Origin: a virus
DNA: 64,000 nt
Reading direction: 5' to 3' (one strand)
IMG/VR virus record: IMGVR_UViG_3300042382_000268
Location: 1 to 64,000 of that record
Shown: piece by piece, positions 24,968 through 36,700 of the stretch
Layout: each line of letters opens with the position of its first letter
Numbering within the stretch: position 1 is the first letter of the stretch
The notes under the pieces: generated by a model
Database searches by the model: none
The model's input: the letters and a program-made list of their open reading frames with translations, nothing else
What the model was told of the DNA's origin: nothing
Program-made: the position numbers and the translations under genes

Positions 24968-27012
24968 TAAATAACACCTGTAAAAATAATATAATTAATT
25001 GTCTGATATGGGTTCATAATCGAAGATGCTTGTTCGTTAACACCTACGCTAGTTACCGTTGCTTTACTTCCAGTTGCATTAACTGACGCTAGTTGACCAA
25101 TTGTTTCGTTACCTGCACCGTACCCTAAGGTTGATGCTGCTAAATCATGTACTCGATTAGCCGGTAATGCACCGTTTACTCCTACACCGTTACGATTTCC
25201 TCCAGCAGTAGCAGTACTTCCAGATGCTAATGATATCGAAAGTTCGTTGTCCATATCATCTTTACCTAACGGGAACCTACCTCTTAAATCAGGTAATGCA
25301 AACGTACTCACACCTAACAGTAATGTTTGATTTCGATAAGAATGCCCAATAACATCAAATAACCCTTTGTATTTTTTAATTACTAATTCTGATCCATCAC
25401 AAAACAAATACCCAGATGGTACTGTAGTTCCTGCAAACGGAAAAATTGATCCAACTGGCACAACCGGTACTGATGATAAAAACTGTGCTTTAGTAATTGT
25501 TTGAATACCAAATCCAGTTTTATTTCTAAATATTAACATTTGATCAGTATCTAATGCAGTAGCCGATGCAGGTTTAGATGTAAAAAAATCTGCACTTACT
25601 TTTGTTTCAAACACAACCGGAGCAGTTCCATTAAAATTAACATTTGCCGACGTTATGTCTCCACTGAGCGAAAATGCTACAGATTGTGTTAGTGACGCTG
25701 CCGACCCGTTAACGTTACCAGCAAGTGTTCCATTAAATACACCGTAAAACTGTGATTTAGGAGCTACACTATTTGGAGTTATTGCATCTGCAGAGCCAAA
25801 CGACATTCCAAATACATTTCTAAATGGTTGTGTTGTTGCTCCAATATCATAAATTGGAACTGCAGTTGCCATTGGTACTAATACTGACCCTGATGTGTCT
25901 TTGCTTAATGTAACAGTATCAGCAAACTTAGCTAGACTTCCAAAATTTGATTGTTTAGCAACTGACAAACCACCGGCAGTAATTATGCTACCAGTTCCAA
26001 TAGCTGTTGAATTAGCAGTCCCGTCAATAAATAATGATCCACTAATTAAAACATCACCTAATACATCTAATTCTTTTTGAGGGTTTAAATTATTACCAAT
26101 TCCTACAAATGGAGCATTATTAGTTTTTTTAATAAACAATCCAGACACAGGCGACTCTGTTGGATTACCAAATGCAAAATTAATATTCTTATTTGCAAAC
26201 GATGTTAAACTAATAGCCGATACCGACGAACTAATACCAAAACTTGAATCTTTTCCAATAGTAATACCGTCATTTGAACTAACCCTTAACGACCCAGAAA
26301 TTTCTGAATTTTTATCAGATCGTAAAAAATTAATAGCACTAACTACATTACCATCGTAATTTAAATTATCTGCAGAGAACGCAGTACCCCATAATTTATT
26401 AAGTTGTGTACTGTCAGTTACATTAGATTCGCTCGATAATGTTAATCCTCTACCAATTACCGAAAAACCAACTGTAACAACTTTTGGAGTAAATTGTGAT
26501 TCACTAATTATTGCAATTCTATCGTTGTTTGCATACAGTGATAGAATTGACCGAGTAGTATCGTCATCTGCTATCATTGACTCTGGTTTTGTTCCGGTTA
26601 GTATTCCGTCGCTAAACTGCGGTCCAACTACTTGCCAATTAGTTCCTGAGAAAATTTTCAACTGTTGTTGCTCAGTGTCAATCCACAAATCGCCTCGCTG
26701 ACCGCTAGGTTCAGTGTTTGCTTTTTTTATTAATCCAGTTGGAATAAACTCAGAACCGTTATATACTCGAAGTTCATTAATATCAGTTGTAGTATTAAAC
26801 CATAACTGACCAGTTACTGGCTTAGTTGGCATTGAATCAGATGCAAAATTTTCTAACAAATGTAAAAAATTTTCTGCAATATATTGTGCATACCTTGGTT
26901 TATTTCTACCAACAAACGTAAGATCAGTCTCGTCGTTATAGGTTTCATCTGTAACTTGCAATGATCCAGATGCCGGATCAGTAAATCTAACATCATATGA
27001 ATTATTTGCCAT
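24967..27012 (-). CDS. tail fibre with phage tail collar domain, 681 aa
   Basis: The adaptor module is at residues 28-85 (LTFVGRNKPRYAQYIAENF, LLENFAS, GQLWFNTTTDINELRVYNG). The long centre is beta-rich. The C-terminal 180 residues contain a tail collar domain: VPVGSIFPFAGTTVPSGYLF, CDGSELVIKKYKGLF, ALPDLRGRFPLGKDDM and NPYQTINYIIF at the end. Collar domains form trimeric fibre tips in T4 gp12-like and other phage proteins. One of three paralogous fibres in tandem. Confidence 0.88.
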   Translation of the reverse strand: MANNSYDVRFTDPASGSLQVTDETYNDETDLTFVGRNKPRYAQYIAENFLHLLENFASDSMPTKPVTGQLWFNTTTDINELRVYNGSEFIPTGLIKKANTEPSGQRGDLWIDTEQQQLKIFSGTNWQVVGPQFSDGILTGTKPESMIADDDTTRSILSLYANNDRIAIISESQFTPKVVTVGFSVIGRGLTLSSESNVTDSTQLNKLWGTAFSADNLNYDGNVVSAINFLRSDKNSEISGSLRVSSNDGITIGKDSSFGISSSVSAISLTSFANKNINFAFGNPTESPVSGLFIKKTNNAPFVGIGNNLNPQKELDVLGDVLISGSLFIDGTANSTAIGTGSIITAGGLSVAKQSNFGSLAKFADTVTLSKDTSGSVLVPMATAVPIYDIGATTQPFRNVFGMSFGSADAITPNSVAPKSQFYGVFNGTLAGNVNGSAASLTQSVAFSLSGDITSANVNFNGTAPVVFETKVSADFFTSKPASATALDTDQMLIFRNKTGFGIQTITKAQFLSSVPVVPVGSIFPFAGTTVPSGYLFCDGSELVIKKYKGLFDVIGHSYRNQTLLLGVSTFALPDLRGRFPLGKDDMDNELSISLASGSTATAGGNRNGVGVNGALPANRVHDLAASTLGYGAGNETIGQLASVNATGSKATVTSVGVNEQASSIMNPYQTINYIIFTGVI

Positions 27013-27015
27013 ATC

Positions 27016-27624
27016 TTAGACTCCTGTTATGCCAGTTAAACTTTGAATACGTACTGTATAATCAATTTGAATTAATCGATTTAACGATTTTTGTACAGGA
27101 TGAAAAATAACATGTGTTAATAACAATTCATTCCCAGTGTCGCTATACGATTTTAATCCAATTTCATCAAATACAAATAATCCGTCGCTACTAATTGAAG
27201 TGTCAAATGCATTCTGTCCAGCTGGCTCGCTGTAATCTAACAAACATGTAATAAAAACATCGGTATAATTTTTACCTACAGTATGTCGAGAATCAATATA
27301 ATTACGGGTTGGATCTAAATTATTCTTAGAATTATCATCTACAACTTTTGTAAATGTTTCATTATATAAACTAGAATTTGATCCTGAACTATTTGGTGAT
27401 AAGTATGTAATAATTCCAGTTGGATCAACTGCTGTTCCGCCGTTGCCAAAACCCATCTGGTATATAAATCCCTGACCTCTGTTTGCAATGCTGCTTGCTA
27501 GCGCAATGCTCATATTTTCATAATGAATTGCATTACGTTTATTAACGTACACTTCATTACTTGTAGGGTCATAGATCTTAAGGTGTCCCTCAATATGTAT
27601 GCCTGTTGTTTCTTTATTCTGCAT
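27016..27624 (-). CDS. tail-associated structural protein, 202 aa
   Basis: Not assigned to a named family. Beta-rich, with HIEGHLKIYDPTSNEVYVNK and IHYENMSIALASSIA near the N-terminus and a C-terminal IQIDYTVRIQSLTG. From memory similar proteins sit among fibre genes of marine T4-like phages. Position between the subtilase and the collar fibre suggests a fibre connector (inference). A late-promoter element lies 20 bases upstream. Confidence 0.8.
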   Translation of the reverse strand: MQNKETTGIHIEGHLKIYDPTSNEVYVNKRNAIHYENMSIALASSIANRGQGFIYQMGFGNGGTAVDPTGIITYLSPNSSGSNSSLYNETFTKVVDDNSKNNLDPTRNYIDSRHTVGKNYTDVFITCLLDYSEPAGQNAFDTSISSDGLFVFDEIGLKSYSDTGNELLLTHVIFHPVQKSLNRLIQIDYTVRIQSLTGITGV

Positions 27625-27644
27625 AGTAGTCTCTCATTATCGTA

Positions 27645-27652
27645 TATTTATC
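27645..27652 (-). promoter_or_regulatory. T4-type late promoter (GATAAATA, minus strand)
   Basis: GATAAATA on the minus strand in the 48-base gap before the 202-residue gene, correctly spaced for a short leader. Confidence 0.6.
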
Positions 27653-27672
27653 AAGTAATATTAAGTGTATGT

Positions 27673-29361
27673 TTATTTGTAAACACGCCGTTTTGGTCTC
27701 GGATATACTTGTCCAGACGCAGGTCTTATCCAATAATTAATTTTTGGAAACACATAATTAGATACCGGTCTCTCAGGATATGCATACAAATATCGATTTG
27801 GTGCTAACATTGTATCATAACTATCTGATATGCCCCCACTACCTGATGTTAATTGATTATCTTTTGAATATGCTTGTATATAACGTATTGCATCTGCCTG
27901 TGTCATAGTTGGGTACATCTCTAACACACATGCTAATACACCAGTAACCTGCGGGCTAGCCATTGATGTTCCTGATATTTTTCCTTTTACAAATGTTGAA
28001 TCTCTTGGGTCAGGGGAATTTAACCATACGTCACTTATGTTAAATGAACTTGCAATGTTAGATCCTGGAGCAAATATGTTAATACCGGGCCCGGTATTAC
28101 TGTATGAAGCTTTTTGCTCCGTCGTTGTTGCGCCAACTGATCCTACAGTAATTACATTTGTTGCACAACCTGGAGCAGATCCTTTATGAACATACCACGA
28201 ATACGAAGTACCGCCATAAGTTGCCCAAAAATAATTGTTATAATCTAAACCAGTTTGATCATCAACAAAAAACGAGTCATTCCCTGCAGAACCAACTATA
28301 ATTACTCCGTCGTCTATTGCTTGTTGTATATCAGAAACTACTGAACTAACGTAATACGGTACAGTTGCAGTGCCTCCAAGGTTTCGAATCTTAGCCGCAT
28401 TTAACTGAGCAGCAGTTGCCGATGTGCCAACTGTGCCAACATTAACTCCTCGATAATTTATTTGAGTGATTGGACCAGTCCCTATCGTCGCATCGGGCCA
28501 ACTAATCGATGTCCCGTAACTGCAATTACATATTGTAGGATTTTTACGACCGGTTGCTGGATTAATTGCTTTAGTTCTATGGAATGCTCTAATATAATCC
28601 CACATTACTAGAGAACTCATTGATGTGTTTGGGTTTGTACTGTACGGGCTAATATTATAGATGTTGGCATCTCTTGCCCAGCCGTTTGTATTACCTGCAA
28701 CAGTACCAGCAACATGGCAACCATGGTTGTTATCCGATACCATATCCGATCCAGCTGTAGACTGCCACATATATGCATATGTTGATCCAGTTAATGCAGT
28801 ACCATCATCGTCAATTGACGCAACTGTACCATTTAATGTAAACCATTGAAATTGATTAACTCGAGTGCCACCCGTGCCGTCTGCATTTTTTGCAAACTCT
28901 GGGTGATCTGGGCGAATATGCCCATCTACAATTATAACATCAACATTTTTACCACTTAGACTATGTGATACCGAATCTAATACTGCAGTAGTACCATTAT
29001 TACCCCAATTAGGGATTTGCATACCTACTACACATCTCTTTAAACCCCAGTTATAATGATTTGAATTTGCAGTTGATGATTTATCAAACGTGTTAGTTGG
29101 AGATGTCCACATTGGTTTAACAGCAGCTTTGGCTAATTTTGAAAATGTGATTCCTTCAACTCGAGGATCAGTGGCAATTATTGCAACTTCAGCATGTGAT
29201 AACATATAATGTGTGTTTTTACTAATCGGTCTTCGTCTATACACCGGCACAGCTCTATCAGGAACAGTAGTTAAACTACTCATAGCTTCCATATCATTAT
29301 AAAAGGAATCTAAATCATCCATGCTGTTTAATGTAATTATAACTTCTTCTAAATCATCCAT
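27673..29361 (-). CDS. subtilisin-like serine protease (S8 family), 562 aa
   Basis: A complete subtilase. Catalytic residues in order: Asp146 (DVIIVDGHIRPDHPE), His213 (NNHGCHVAGTVAG), oxyanion Asn in VGSAGNDSFF, and Ser466 (SGTSMASPQVTG). Residues 1-75 (VIITLNSMDDLDSFYNDM to TDPRVEGITF) resemble an inhibitor I9 propeptide that folds and then inhibits the enzyme. No signal peptide, so it would be made inside the cell and reach the outside only with the virion. It lies between fibre genes in the late region, suggesting cleavage of a virion or host-surface protein (inference). Confidence 0.92.
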   Translation of the reverse strand: MDDLEEVIITLNSMDDLDSFYNDMEAMSSLTTVPDRAVPVYRRRPISKNTHYMLSHAEVAIIATDPRVEGITFSKLAKAAVKPMWTSPTNTFDKSSTANSNHYNWGLKRCVVGMQIPNWGNNGTTAVLDSVSHSLSGKNVDVIIVDGHIRPDHPEFAKNADGTGGTRVNQFQWFTLNGTVASIDDDGTALTGSTYAYMWQSTAGSDMVSDNNHGCHVAGTVAGNTNGWARDANIYNISPYSTNPNTSMSSLVMWDYIRAFHRTKAINPATGRKNPTICNCSYGTSISWPDATIGTGPITQINYRGVNVGTVGTSATAAQLNAAKIRNLGGTATVPYYVSSVVSDIQQAIDDGVIIVGSAGNDSFFVDDQTGLDYNNYFWATYGGTSYSWYVHKGSAPGCATNVITVGSVGATTTEQKASYSNTGPGINIFAPGSNIASSFNISDVWLNSPDPRDSTFVKGKISGTSMASPQVTGVLACVLEMYPTMTQADAIRYIQAYSKDNQLTSGSGGISDSYDTMLAPNRYLYAYPERPVSNYVFPKINYWIRPASGQVYPRPKRRVYK

Positions 29362-29362
29362 A

Positions 29363-30736
29363 TTAGCTCTCCAATGGAAGTACTGTTAGGGTAATAGTAA
29401 ATGTAGCTGCTGTCAAATTTGTGTTAGTAACTGCAAGTTCAATGTTTGCAGTTGGGGTAGATTCATTATTAAACCCAATTACTCCAGGAGCAGTTACAAC
29501 TGTTGAATTTGAAGTAGTAATAATTTCTGCAATAACGCCAGGTGTTGACGGATCTGAAGTTTGCAATCTTGCTGCATCTGCCGTTCTTGATGCAGCGTCA
29601 GTATAAATCCTTACCCATGCGCCGCCTGCAGTTGAACTAGTTGCTACTGAATACAACGCATAACTTTTATAACCAGTAATTGTTAAGTTTACAGTTGCAC
29701 CAGCTGCAATAGACGTAGTAGTTCCGGTCTTTGTTGCACGAGATAATGTAACAACACCAATACTACCGGGACTACTAATCACGCCACTTCCGTCAATTGT
29801 AATCGTAGTGCCATCAGCAATAACTCCGCCTAGTTTAGTAGTAGACGCTACCGGTAATGTGTAACTGGCTGCAGATGCACTAATTACTCCATTAACATTT
29901 ATAGTAACTGTACTTCCATCTACTTTAACGCCGCCTAATGTTCCGTCTGACCCAATACCGGCAGTTGGAAGAGAATAACTACTACCTGAATTAGAATGAA
30001 TTACTCCGTCAATATCTATAGTAATTGTAGTACCGTCAACTTTAACACCACCTAACGTTGTATCAGTTGCAGGTTGTAACACATACAACATAGGAGTGCC
30101 GGTTATCTTTGAATACGGTAAACTCTCAATCCATGACGGGTTTACATAACTCTCAGTAGTATACACTCCGTTCGTTACTGTACCGGCATTCCCAGTAATA
30201 TTAGGTGATGAATGTATAACACCATTTCCATCAATTGTAATTGTAACACCGTCAACTTTAACACCGCCTAACACAGTTGATGTTGCTGCTGAAAGTGTGT
30301 AATATGTGCTTGGAGTTCCAGATAGTTTTGAGTACGCAATCTCTGTAATCCAAGAAGGATTTGCATAACTTCCAGTTGTGTAAACCCCGTTAGTTACAGT
30401 ACCAGCATTACCGGTAATAGTAGTAACGGTTGGAATTACTGCGTGTATCACTCCGCTGCTATTAATCATTATAGTTGATCCGTCAACTTTAACACCACCT
30501 AATGTAGCAGTATTTGCAGGTTGTAATACATACGGTGGTACATTAGCGGTTATTATGCAAGTGTCGCCGGTTTTAGTTAATGTAATATGTTGACCTGCAG
30601 TTAATCGATTAAAAACCGATTGATTACTATTATATAATTCTGTAAAATTACCATTAATTTTAACTGCACCTGATCGCAAGGTATCTCCTGTTTTATCATT
30701 TGAATTTGCTCCGATGTTTATTATTTGTTTAGCCAT
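29363..30736 (-). CDS. repeat-containing tail fibre, 457 aa
   Basis: The N-terminus (IINIGANSNDKTGDTLRSGA) is a short attachment element also found on other phage fibres. The middle has five copies of a 40-60 residue unit built on TLGGVKVDGSTIMINSSGVI, two of them followed by GNAGTVTNGVYTT and an NPSW segment. The C-terminal 130 residues are a beta-sandwich-like tip. Such repeats typically form trimeric beta-helical shafts. One base separates its stop from the subtilase ATG region, implying co-expression. Confidence 0.82.
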   Translation of the reverse strand: MAKQIINIGANSNDKTGDTLRSGAVKINGNFTELYNSNQSVFNRLTAGQHITLTKTGDTCIITANVPPYVLQPANTATLGGVKVDGSTIMINSSGVIHAVIPTVTTITGNAGTVTNGVYTTGSYANPSWITEIAYSKLSGTPSTYYTLSAATSTVLGGVKVDGVTITIDGNGVIHSSPNITGNAGTVTNGVYTTESYVNPSWIESLPYSKITGTPMLYVLQPATDTTLGGVKVDGTTITIDIDGVIHSNSGSSYSLPTAGIGSDGTLGGVKVDGSTVTINVNGVISASAASYTLPVASTTKLGGVIADGTTITIDGSGVISSPGSIGVVTLSRATKTGTTTSIAAGATVNLTITGYKSYALYSVATSSTAGGAWVRIYTDAASRTADAARLQTSDPSTPGVIAEIITTSNSTVVTAPGVIGFNNESTPTANIELAVTNTNLTAATFTITLTVLPLES

Positions 30737-30751
30737 TTATTGTTTCCTTAC

Positions 30752-33700
30752 TTAAAATTGAATTTCGTCACTACCGAATGTATCAGTTATATTATCAAAT
30801 GTATCTTGAAGCGTTATATGTTCTGCACCAGGTACTGCATTTATAAAGTTTATTATTGTCTGATCAGCAACCCATTTATTCCCAGTGCGTTTAATAACAG
30901 TAATAAGTGTTTTGTCTCCTAACATAAATGTTTGAGATAATCTAACAGTTTTAAAAATTCCATTTACTGAAAAATCTGCAGGAAATACTTCTTCAATTCC
31001 TAATCGTTCATTAAATACCTTATATGGAGTTTTTTGCAATCTAATATTACCAACAAAGAATCCCCATATATCATAATCAGATTTAAATGAATCTGCACTC
31101 GTATGTGGGCTTTTACATTTATAAGTGTAACTACCAAATGTTACAATGTCATCGGTATTATAAAAAACATTAGGCATCCATGATGAACTACTATCATACC
31201 CACCAACAAATACTTCAATGTCGTTACATTGTCCAAACCCTTTTCTAACAATACTTGCCGATTCTGCTCCTTTCCATATTATTTTAGATTTATTAGGCCT
31301 AAACGATAAATTTACTACTATTGATTTTCCATATATGTGATACAACTCTGAATTTTCGTCAACTCTGATTACTGATTTCTTTTCTAACGAATGATATTCA
31401 ATAAGAGTAGTATCTGCATATGGGATTGTTTCAGAAATCCCTATAATTTGAACTATTGAACTAGCGTAATGTATTTCCGGAATGCTCGTTCCTAACGTAC
31501 CACGACGCAATTGTCCTACTGTATTATTGTTAATTGTAAAATATTCAATCCGTTCACCGCCAATCTCAATCACACCCGGTTTATTAGTTAGCGGGTCTGG
31601 CTGGTCTAACATGCTTACATCGTCTAACGTAATAGTAGTATCTGTATTTAAAAGCATAACTGTTAATGTTGTTTGTTTACTTGCTGGCAGCCGCTTATAA
31701 TGCACACGATTCAGCATGTCCTTAAACTGCATGTATGTATATGTTACATTATCAATAGTTGTGTAAACTTTAATAGCAACAGTATCAACTACTTGTCCAG
31801 GAACTATCTCTTCAGGGCCTGCAAAAATATTCTCAAACTTATCGCCGTCAATTACAATATCCTCCGGAGCTAATCCAGATGCAGAACTTGCACTAAACCG
31901 TCCGCCTGAAATTGCAACATCATAGTCGTTATCGTTTTCATCAGTACCGTCGCTTGTTACTTCACGAACAATAAACATACACGAACTTGGAATATCTAAT
32001 TGTTCAGCTTCAAACAATATTTCAAAGAATAATTCAGGAATTACTATCGTTGTAACATCTCCGGTTACAGTCGGTGTTTGCATAATTGCAGTGCCGTCTA
32101 TTCTAATGGGAGATCTATTAGCTGGATTTGCATCGTAATAAACATTTAACTCCGTGCCTATTGCTGGTATATTAAAACCATCATCTGGAAAATGTATAGT
32201 AACTGGCGCCTTTACACCACCAGTAGTGTATACAACTTTAACATCGTTAAATTTAGAATTTACATTATCCCATTTAATTGTATCGTATGTATAACTTTCC
32301 CATCCGTGTTTTACATTAAAATCTAATCCACTAACTTCAACACCGCCGTAATCTATACCAACCATTAATTGAGCTAAGTCTTTACCTAAATCACCAATTT
32401 GTGGATTGTAGTAATGCTCAATACGATCTACTGCGTTTAATACAGACGAATCTATCAAATAATTTACTACGATAACACTATTTTTTTCTGGTTTATGAGA
32501 AAATGTAATTGCTCCAGTATATTCTGTAAATCCTTTAGAAGTTGACTTTACAACTTGTAACGTATAATTGTCTCTTATTTCAAGTAATCCATTTACAGTC
32601 ACTGAATGTGTTCCGATTTTAACATTTGGTGCCCATTTAAGAGGAAATTGCAGTCTATTACCGGTAACAAGCGTAGTTAGTATTGTTTCTGCCTGTTCTA
32701 ATTCAGTTATAGTGGTTAACTGTGACACTCTATCAAATTTCATTTTAATTAAATTAGTACGGATTACACTATTACCAATAATTGCAGCAGCTACTGCCGG
32801 AGTGCCGTCATTACTCACACCCCCGGTAATAACTACCGTTGGTGTTGATCTATACTTAGACCCTGGTGTTAGAACTATAATTCGATTTATTGATCCATTT
32901 AAAATAAATGCTCTAGCAGTTGCACCAGAACCCCAGCTGCTTACAATATTAACTATCGGTTCAGTAACATATCCACTGCCGCCATCGATAATGTTTATTG
33001 AGGTTACTGAAAACCCAACATTATCTAGCCAATGTTTCCACGGATATAATTCATCTAGTGCATAATGACTAGAAAAAATTATATCATCGTATACTGTTAT
33101 TTCCATTGGTTCTGCACGTTTAGTTGTAGGGTTAATTATTGCAGGTAAATCAAAATCTGTTACTGATAGCTCTGCAGTTTCAATTGAATTATAAGAGCTA
33201 ACATATTCTCTAATTTGTGTACGATACGGTTTTACTTCTGACACATAATCTTCAAAGTTTGCTAAATTATCATTCTTATATGTAACTGACTTGCGTAAAC
33301 TACCTACATTGTGCATTACATTAACAAAACTAGTTTTAAATATCCAATCAACATAAGTTTGCTCGCTCATTGCATACCGTACACTTGCAAAAAATAAGCT
33401 AAGATATTTGCTGTTATCTATTAAAAGGTCGTCCTTTATTGCATTTAAAATTATACGCAATTCTACTAATGCATAGTTGTCATACACCCCTAAATCATAT
33501 AACATTCCGTCATACCCGACTGGTGTATTTAGAAAATTATATAACAACGAACTAAATTGAATTGTACCTTCTTGGCTTCCAACTACATTATACGCATCCG
33601 CCCAATTAGTTGAGTCAATTTCTTTCCATTTTTTTAATAACACCCATCGATTTGCAGTAGTAGTTAAAACTTTAACTGTTTGCCCAACTTCAATTTCAAA

Positions 33701-36700
33701 TGCTCCTAAATCAGCATATGTATTAACTGCATGATTTATTGCAGTAAACTGGCTGTACGATGGTGCATACCAGTCAACTTTATGCCAGTATTGCATAGTG
33801 TCGTATGCTTGCGACACTGATTTAGACCAAATAGAAGTTGACGGTTCGTACGAGTAAATACTCCATTTCCCATTTGCTTGCAAATCGCTACTTACTAATA
33901 CTGAAAAACTTCTAATAGTTAATACTGTGTTCTGTAAATATCCTTCACCTGCATTTAGTATCTCACATCCTTCAATTGACCCAGTTGAACTAATCTTAGC
34001 TTTAATTCTTGCGTTAATACCAACGCCGTGTACATTAATAGTTGGTGCTACTACATACCCGCGGCCTGGTTCAACTACTAAAATGTCAATAATTTTTCCG
34101 TTAACTATTACCGGTGCTACACTTGCTTTTACAAATTTCTTTGTAATAACAAATTGCAATTCAGCATCAGTATCAATAGATTTGTCATATAAGCCGCTAA
34201 TTAATGTTGGAGGTATATCGTATTTTTGTAAATTTGATAAATTACAAGTATCAACAATTGGTTGATCGTTATCTCGTAATATTCTGTTAACTTCTTCAAT
34301 ATGTTGTTTAAGTGCTTCAAATCTGTTAACAAACATACTTTGACGAGGGCGATTTTCAATACCATATCTTAACTTAACCGGAATTTTTTGATCCGGTACA
34401 ATTCTATTGTATTCGTCGTTACCGCATAAACTATTAATCCACTTTTGTTCTATGTTGGCAGGAAGTATTGATTGAGGTGATGAACTAATCAATTTCCACT
34501 GCGTGTGAATATTTTGATCAGTTTTATCAATTAACCAATATTCAATCAATAATACAATATTTGTGTGAGTTAATAACGGTCTTACATTTACTAAACTAAA
34601 TGAATTTTCTCCAGTTAGTGCAATGCATTGATACCCTTCACCTCTTGGATTAGCAATTATCGCAGATGCATCGCTTGCAGACAACTCACGGCCACTAATT
34701 GAAATTGTAGTCTTATTCTTAACCCAGAAATAATAAGTGTAGGTAAATCTCTGACTTAACGTATCATACGCCGACACTGTTGAATACGCTAAATCACCGT
34801 ATAACGATGTTCCGCTAATTCCTAATGCTAATCCTGCTTCAGTACCTGCATCGTCATCCCAGACTGACGGTTTTACTGTTGATTTAACCCATTCATAAAC
34901 ATCAACCGATGCACCCGGTGCTAATGTGCTCCATACACTATTTCGATAAACTACATTATCAGTGTAATTATCCATAAACTTAGTAGTACGTTTATCCCAC
35001 CATAGTACACCAACTTGATCAGCAGCCCATGCTATTCCTTCATCTACATTTACAGTAGAATTACCAACTGAATAAGTTGCTGGATCATACGTAGTTTTAA
35101 ACTTCACTTCTCGATTAATAACCTCTGGAAATTTTTCTTGAACAGGATCAACTATGTCTAAATATTTAACAGGTGTATTTGTATTTTTGTCATACATTAT
35201 TACTTGTTTAATTTTTGAAATATTTGGTTTTGTTATTGCCCTATGTTGCACTGCCCAACTATATGTGTTAGTAGGTTTAATATAGTGATGTATCTGATTA
35301 GCATTATCAGAAGTTACAATAATGTTTGATGACGTTGAAATAAAACTAGTTCCATATATTCCAGTAATACGTTCACTAAACTGCCATTTAGTTTTATAGA
35401 TATCAAATATATCTACTGTTGTATCACTTTTAACAATAATAGTGTTAAAATTATTTACAAACTGAACTTTGCTTGTTGCATATGAGCCAGGCATATTAGA
35501 TGGATTTAAAATTCTAATTCGTTCTAAGGTGTCTGTTGAATATACTAGTATGTATGAACTGTTTAGCACTGCAACATAATCAGCATTTTTAGAAATAGCA
35601 ATACTGCTAGCAAATGAAAAATCAGTAGCAGGAATAGTAATTATTGGATCAGTGTAATTATCATAGTTGTTATACACATATACATGCGATGCCGCTAATA
35701 CTGCTAATACATTATTATCAGAAATTACTACGTCTTTACCAAAGGTTGATGATGGTTTAATAAAAGTAGAAGTGTTTATCTGCCATGCTATTTTACTAAA
35801 TGTAATAACCCCTTCCGGTGTTGAATCAGGCATCTCGTCTAACAATACAGTAGTTGAATTTATTATTGAACGGATAGTTTGCCCTGTAGTAAATCCAATA
35901 CCTGAGAGTCTCATACCACTTACAAGTTGAGCTGCACTGGACACTACTAATGTAGTTTGACTACTACCGTTAGGATTATAATACGCTTGCACTGTTGCAC
36001 TTTCAATTGCAGAATAAGTAGCTTTATAAATCCTGTTATTATTTGTGCCTATAAACAGTGTAGTATTGTCAAAAGTTAATGTTTTACCAAACTGCATAGG
36101 TGAACTAGGGCGATCAAGTGTAAAATTATATTCATAATAATCACTAGAATTATTTTTATACAATTTTACTTTATTATTCTCTGTGGTTGCTAACCAACTG
36201 CCATCCTTAGATAACGCAATTTCAGATGCAACTATATTAAGTTTTTGCAATACTACCCAGTCAACTGGTTTAACTAAACTACTAGTGAGTTGCAATTTAA
36301 AAATATAGACATTAGTTGGTGTTAATACTGCAACTAAGTTTCCTTCTTTATTTGCAACAATTTTACTACCAACTGACCCGTTAAATATACCGTTGTCAAT
36401 GACTACTGATTTATAAACTGGATTATACTTCCATGTTTCCCATTGGCCATTTTCGTTATCAACCCATGCTACATTGTTAGACGGTACAATTGATGCTACT
36501 TTTACTGTAAATCCAGTACCTGACCCCATGCCGTAATATGTCATAACAGTTGTATTATCAATAAATCCGTTGCCATGGGTTACTAATGTTACACTATCTA
36601 CTAATCCTTTATCATTTGTAGTAATATTTGCAGTTGGATACTCTGTTGCAGTAGATCCAGACACATATACTAGTTGAACTGCATTATACGTGTGTGACAT

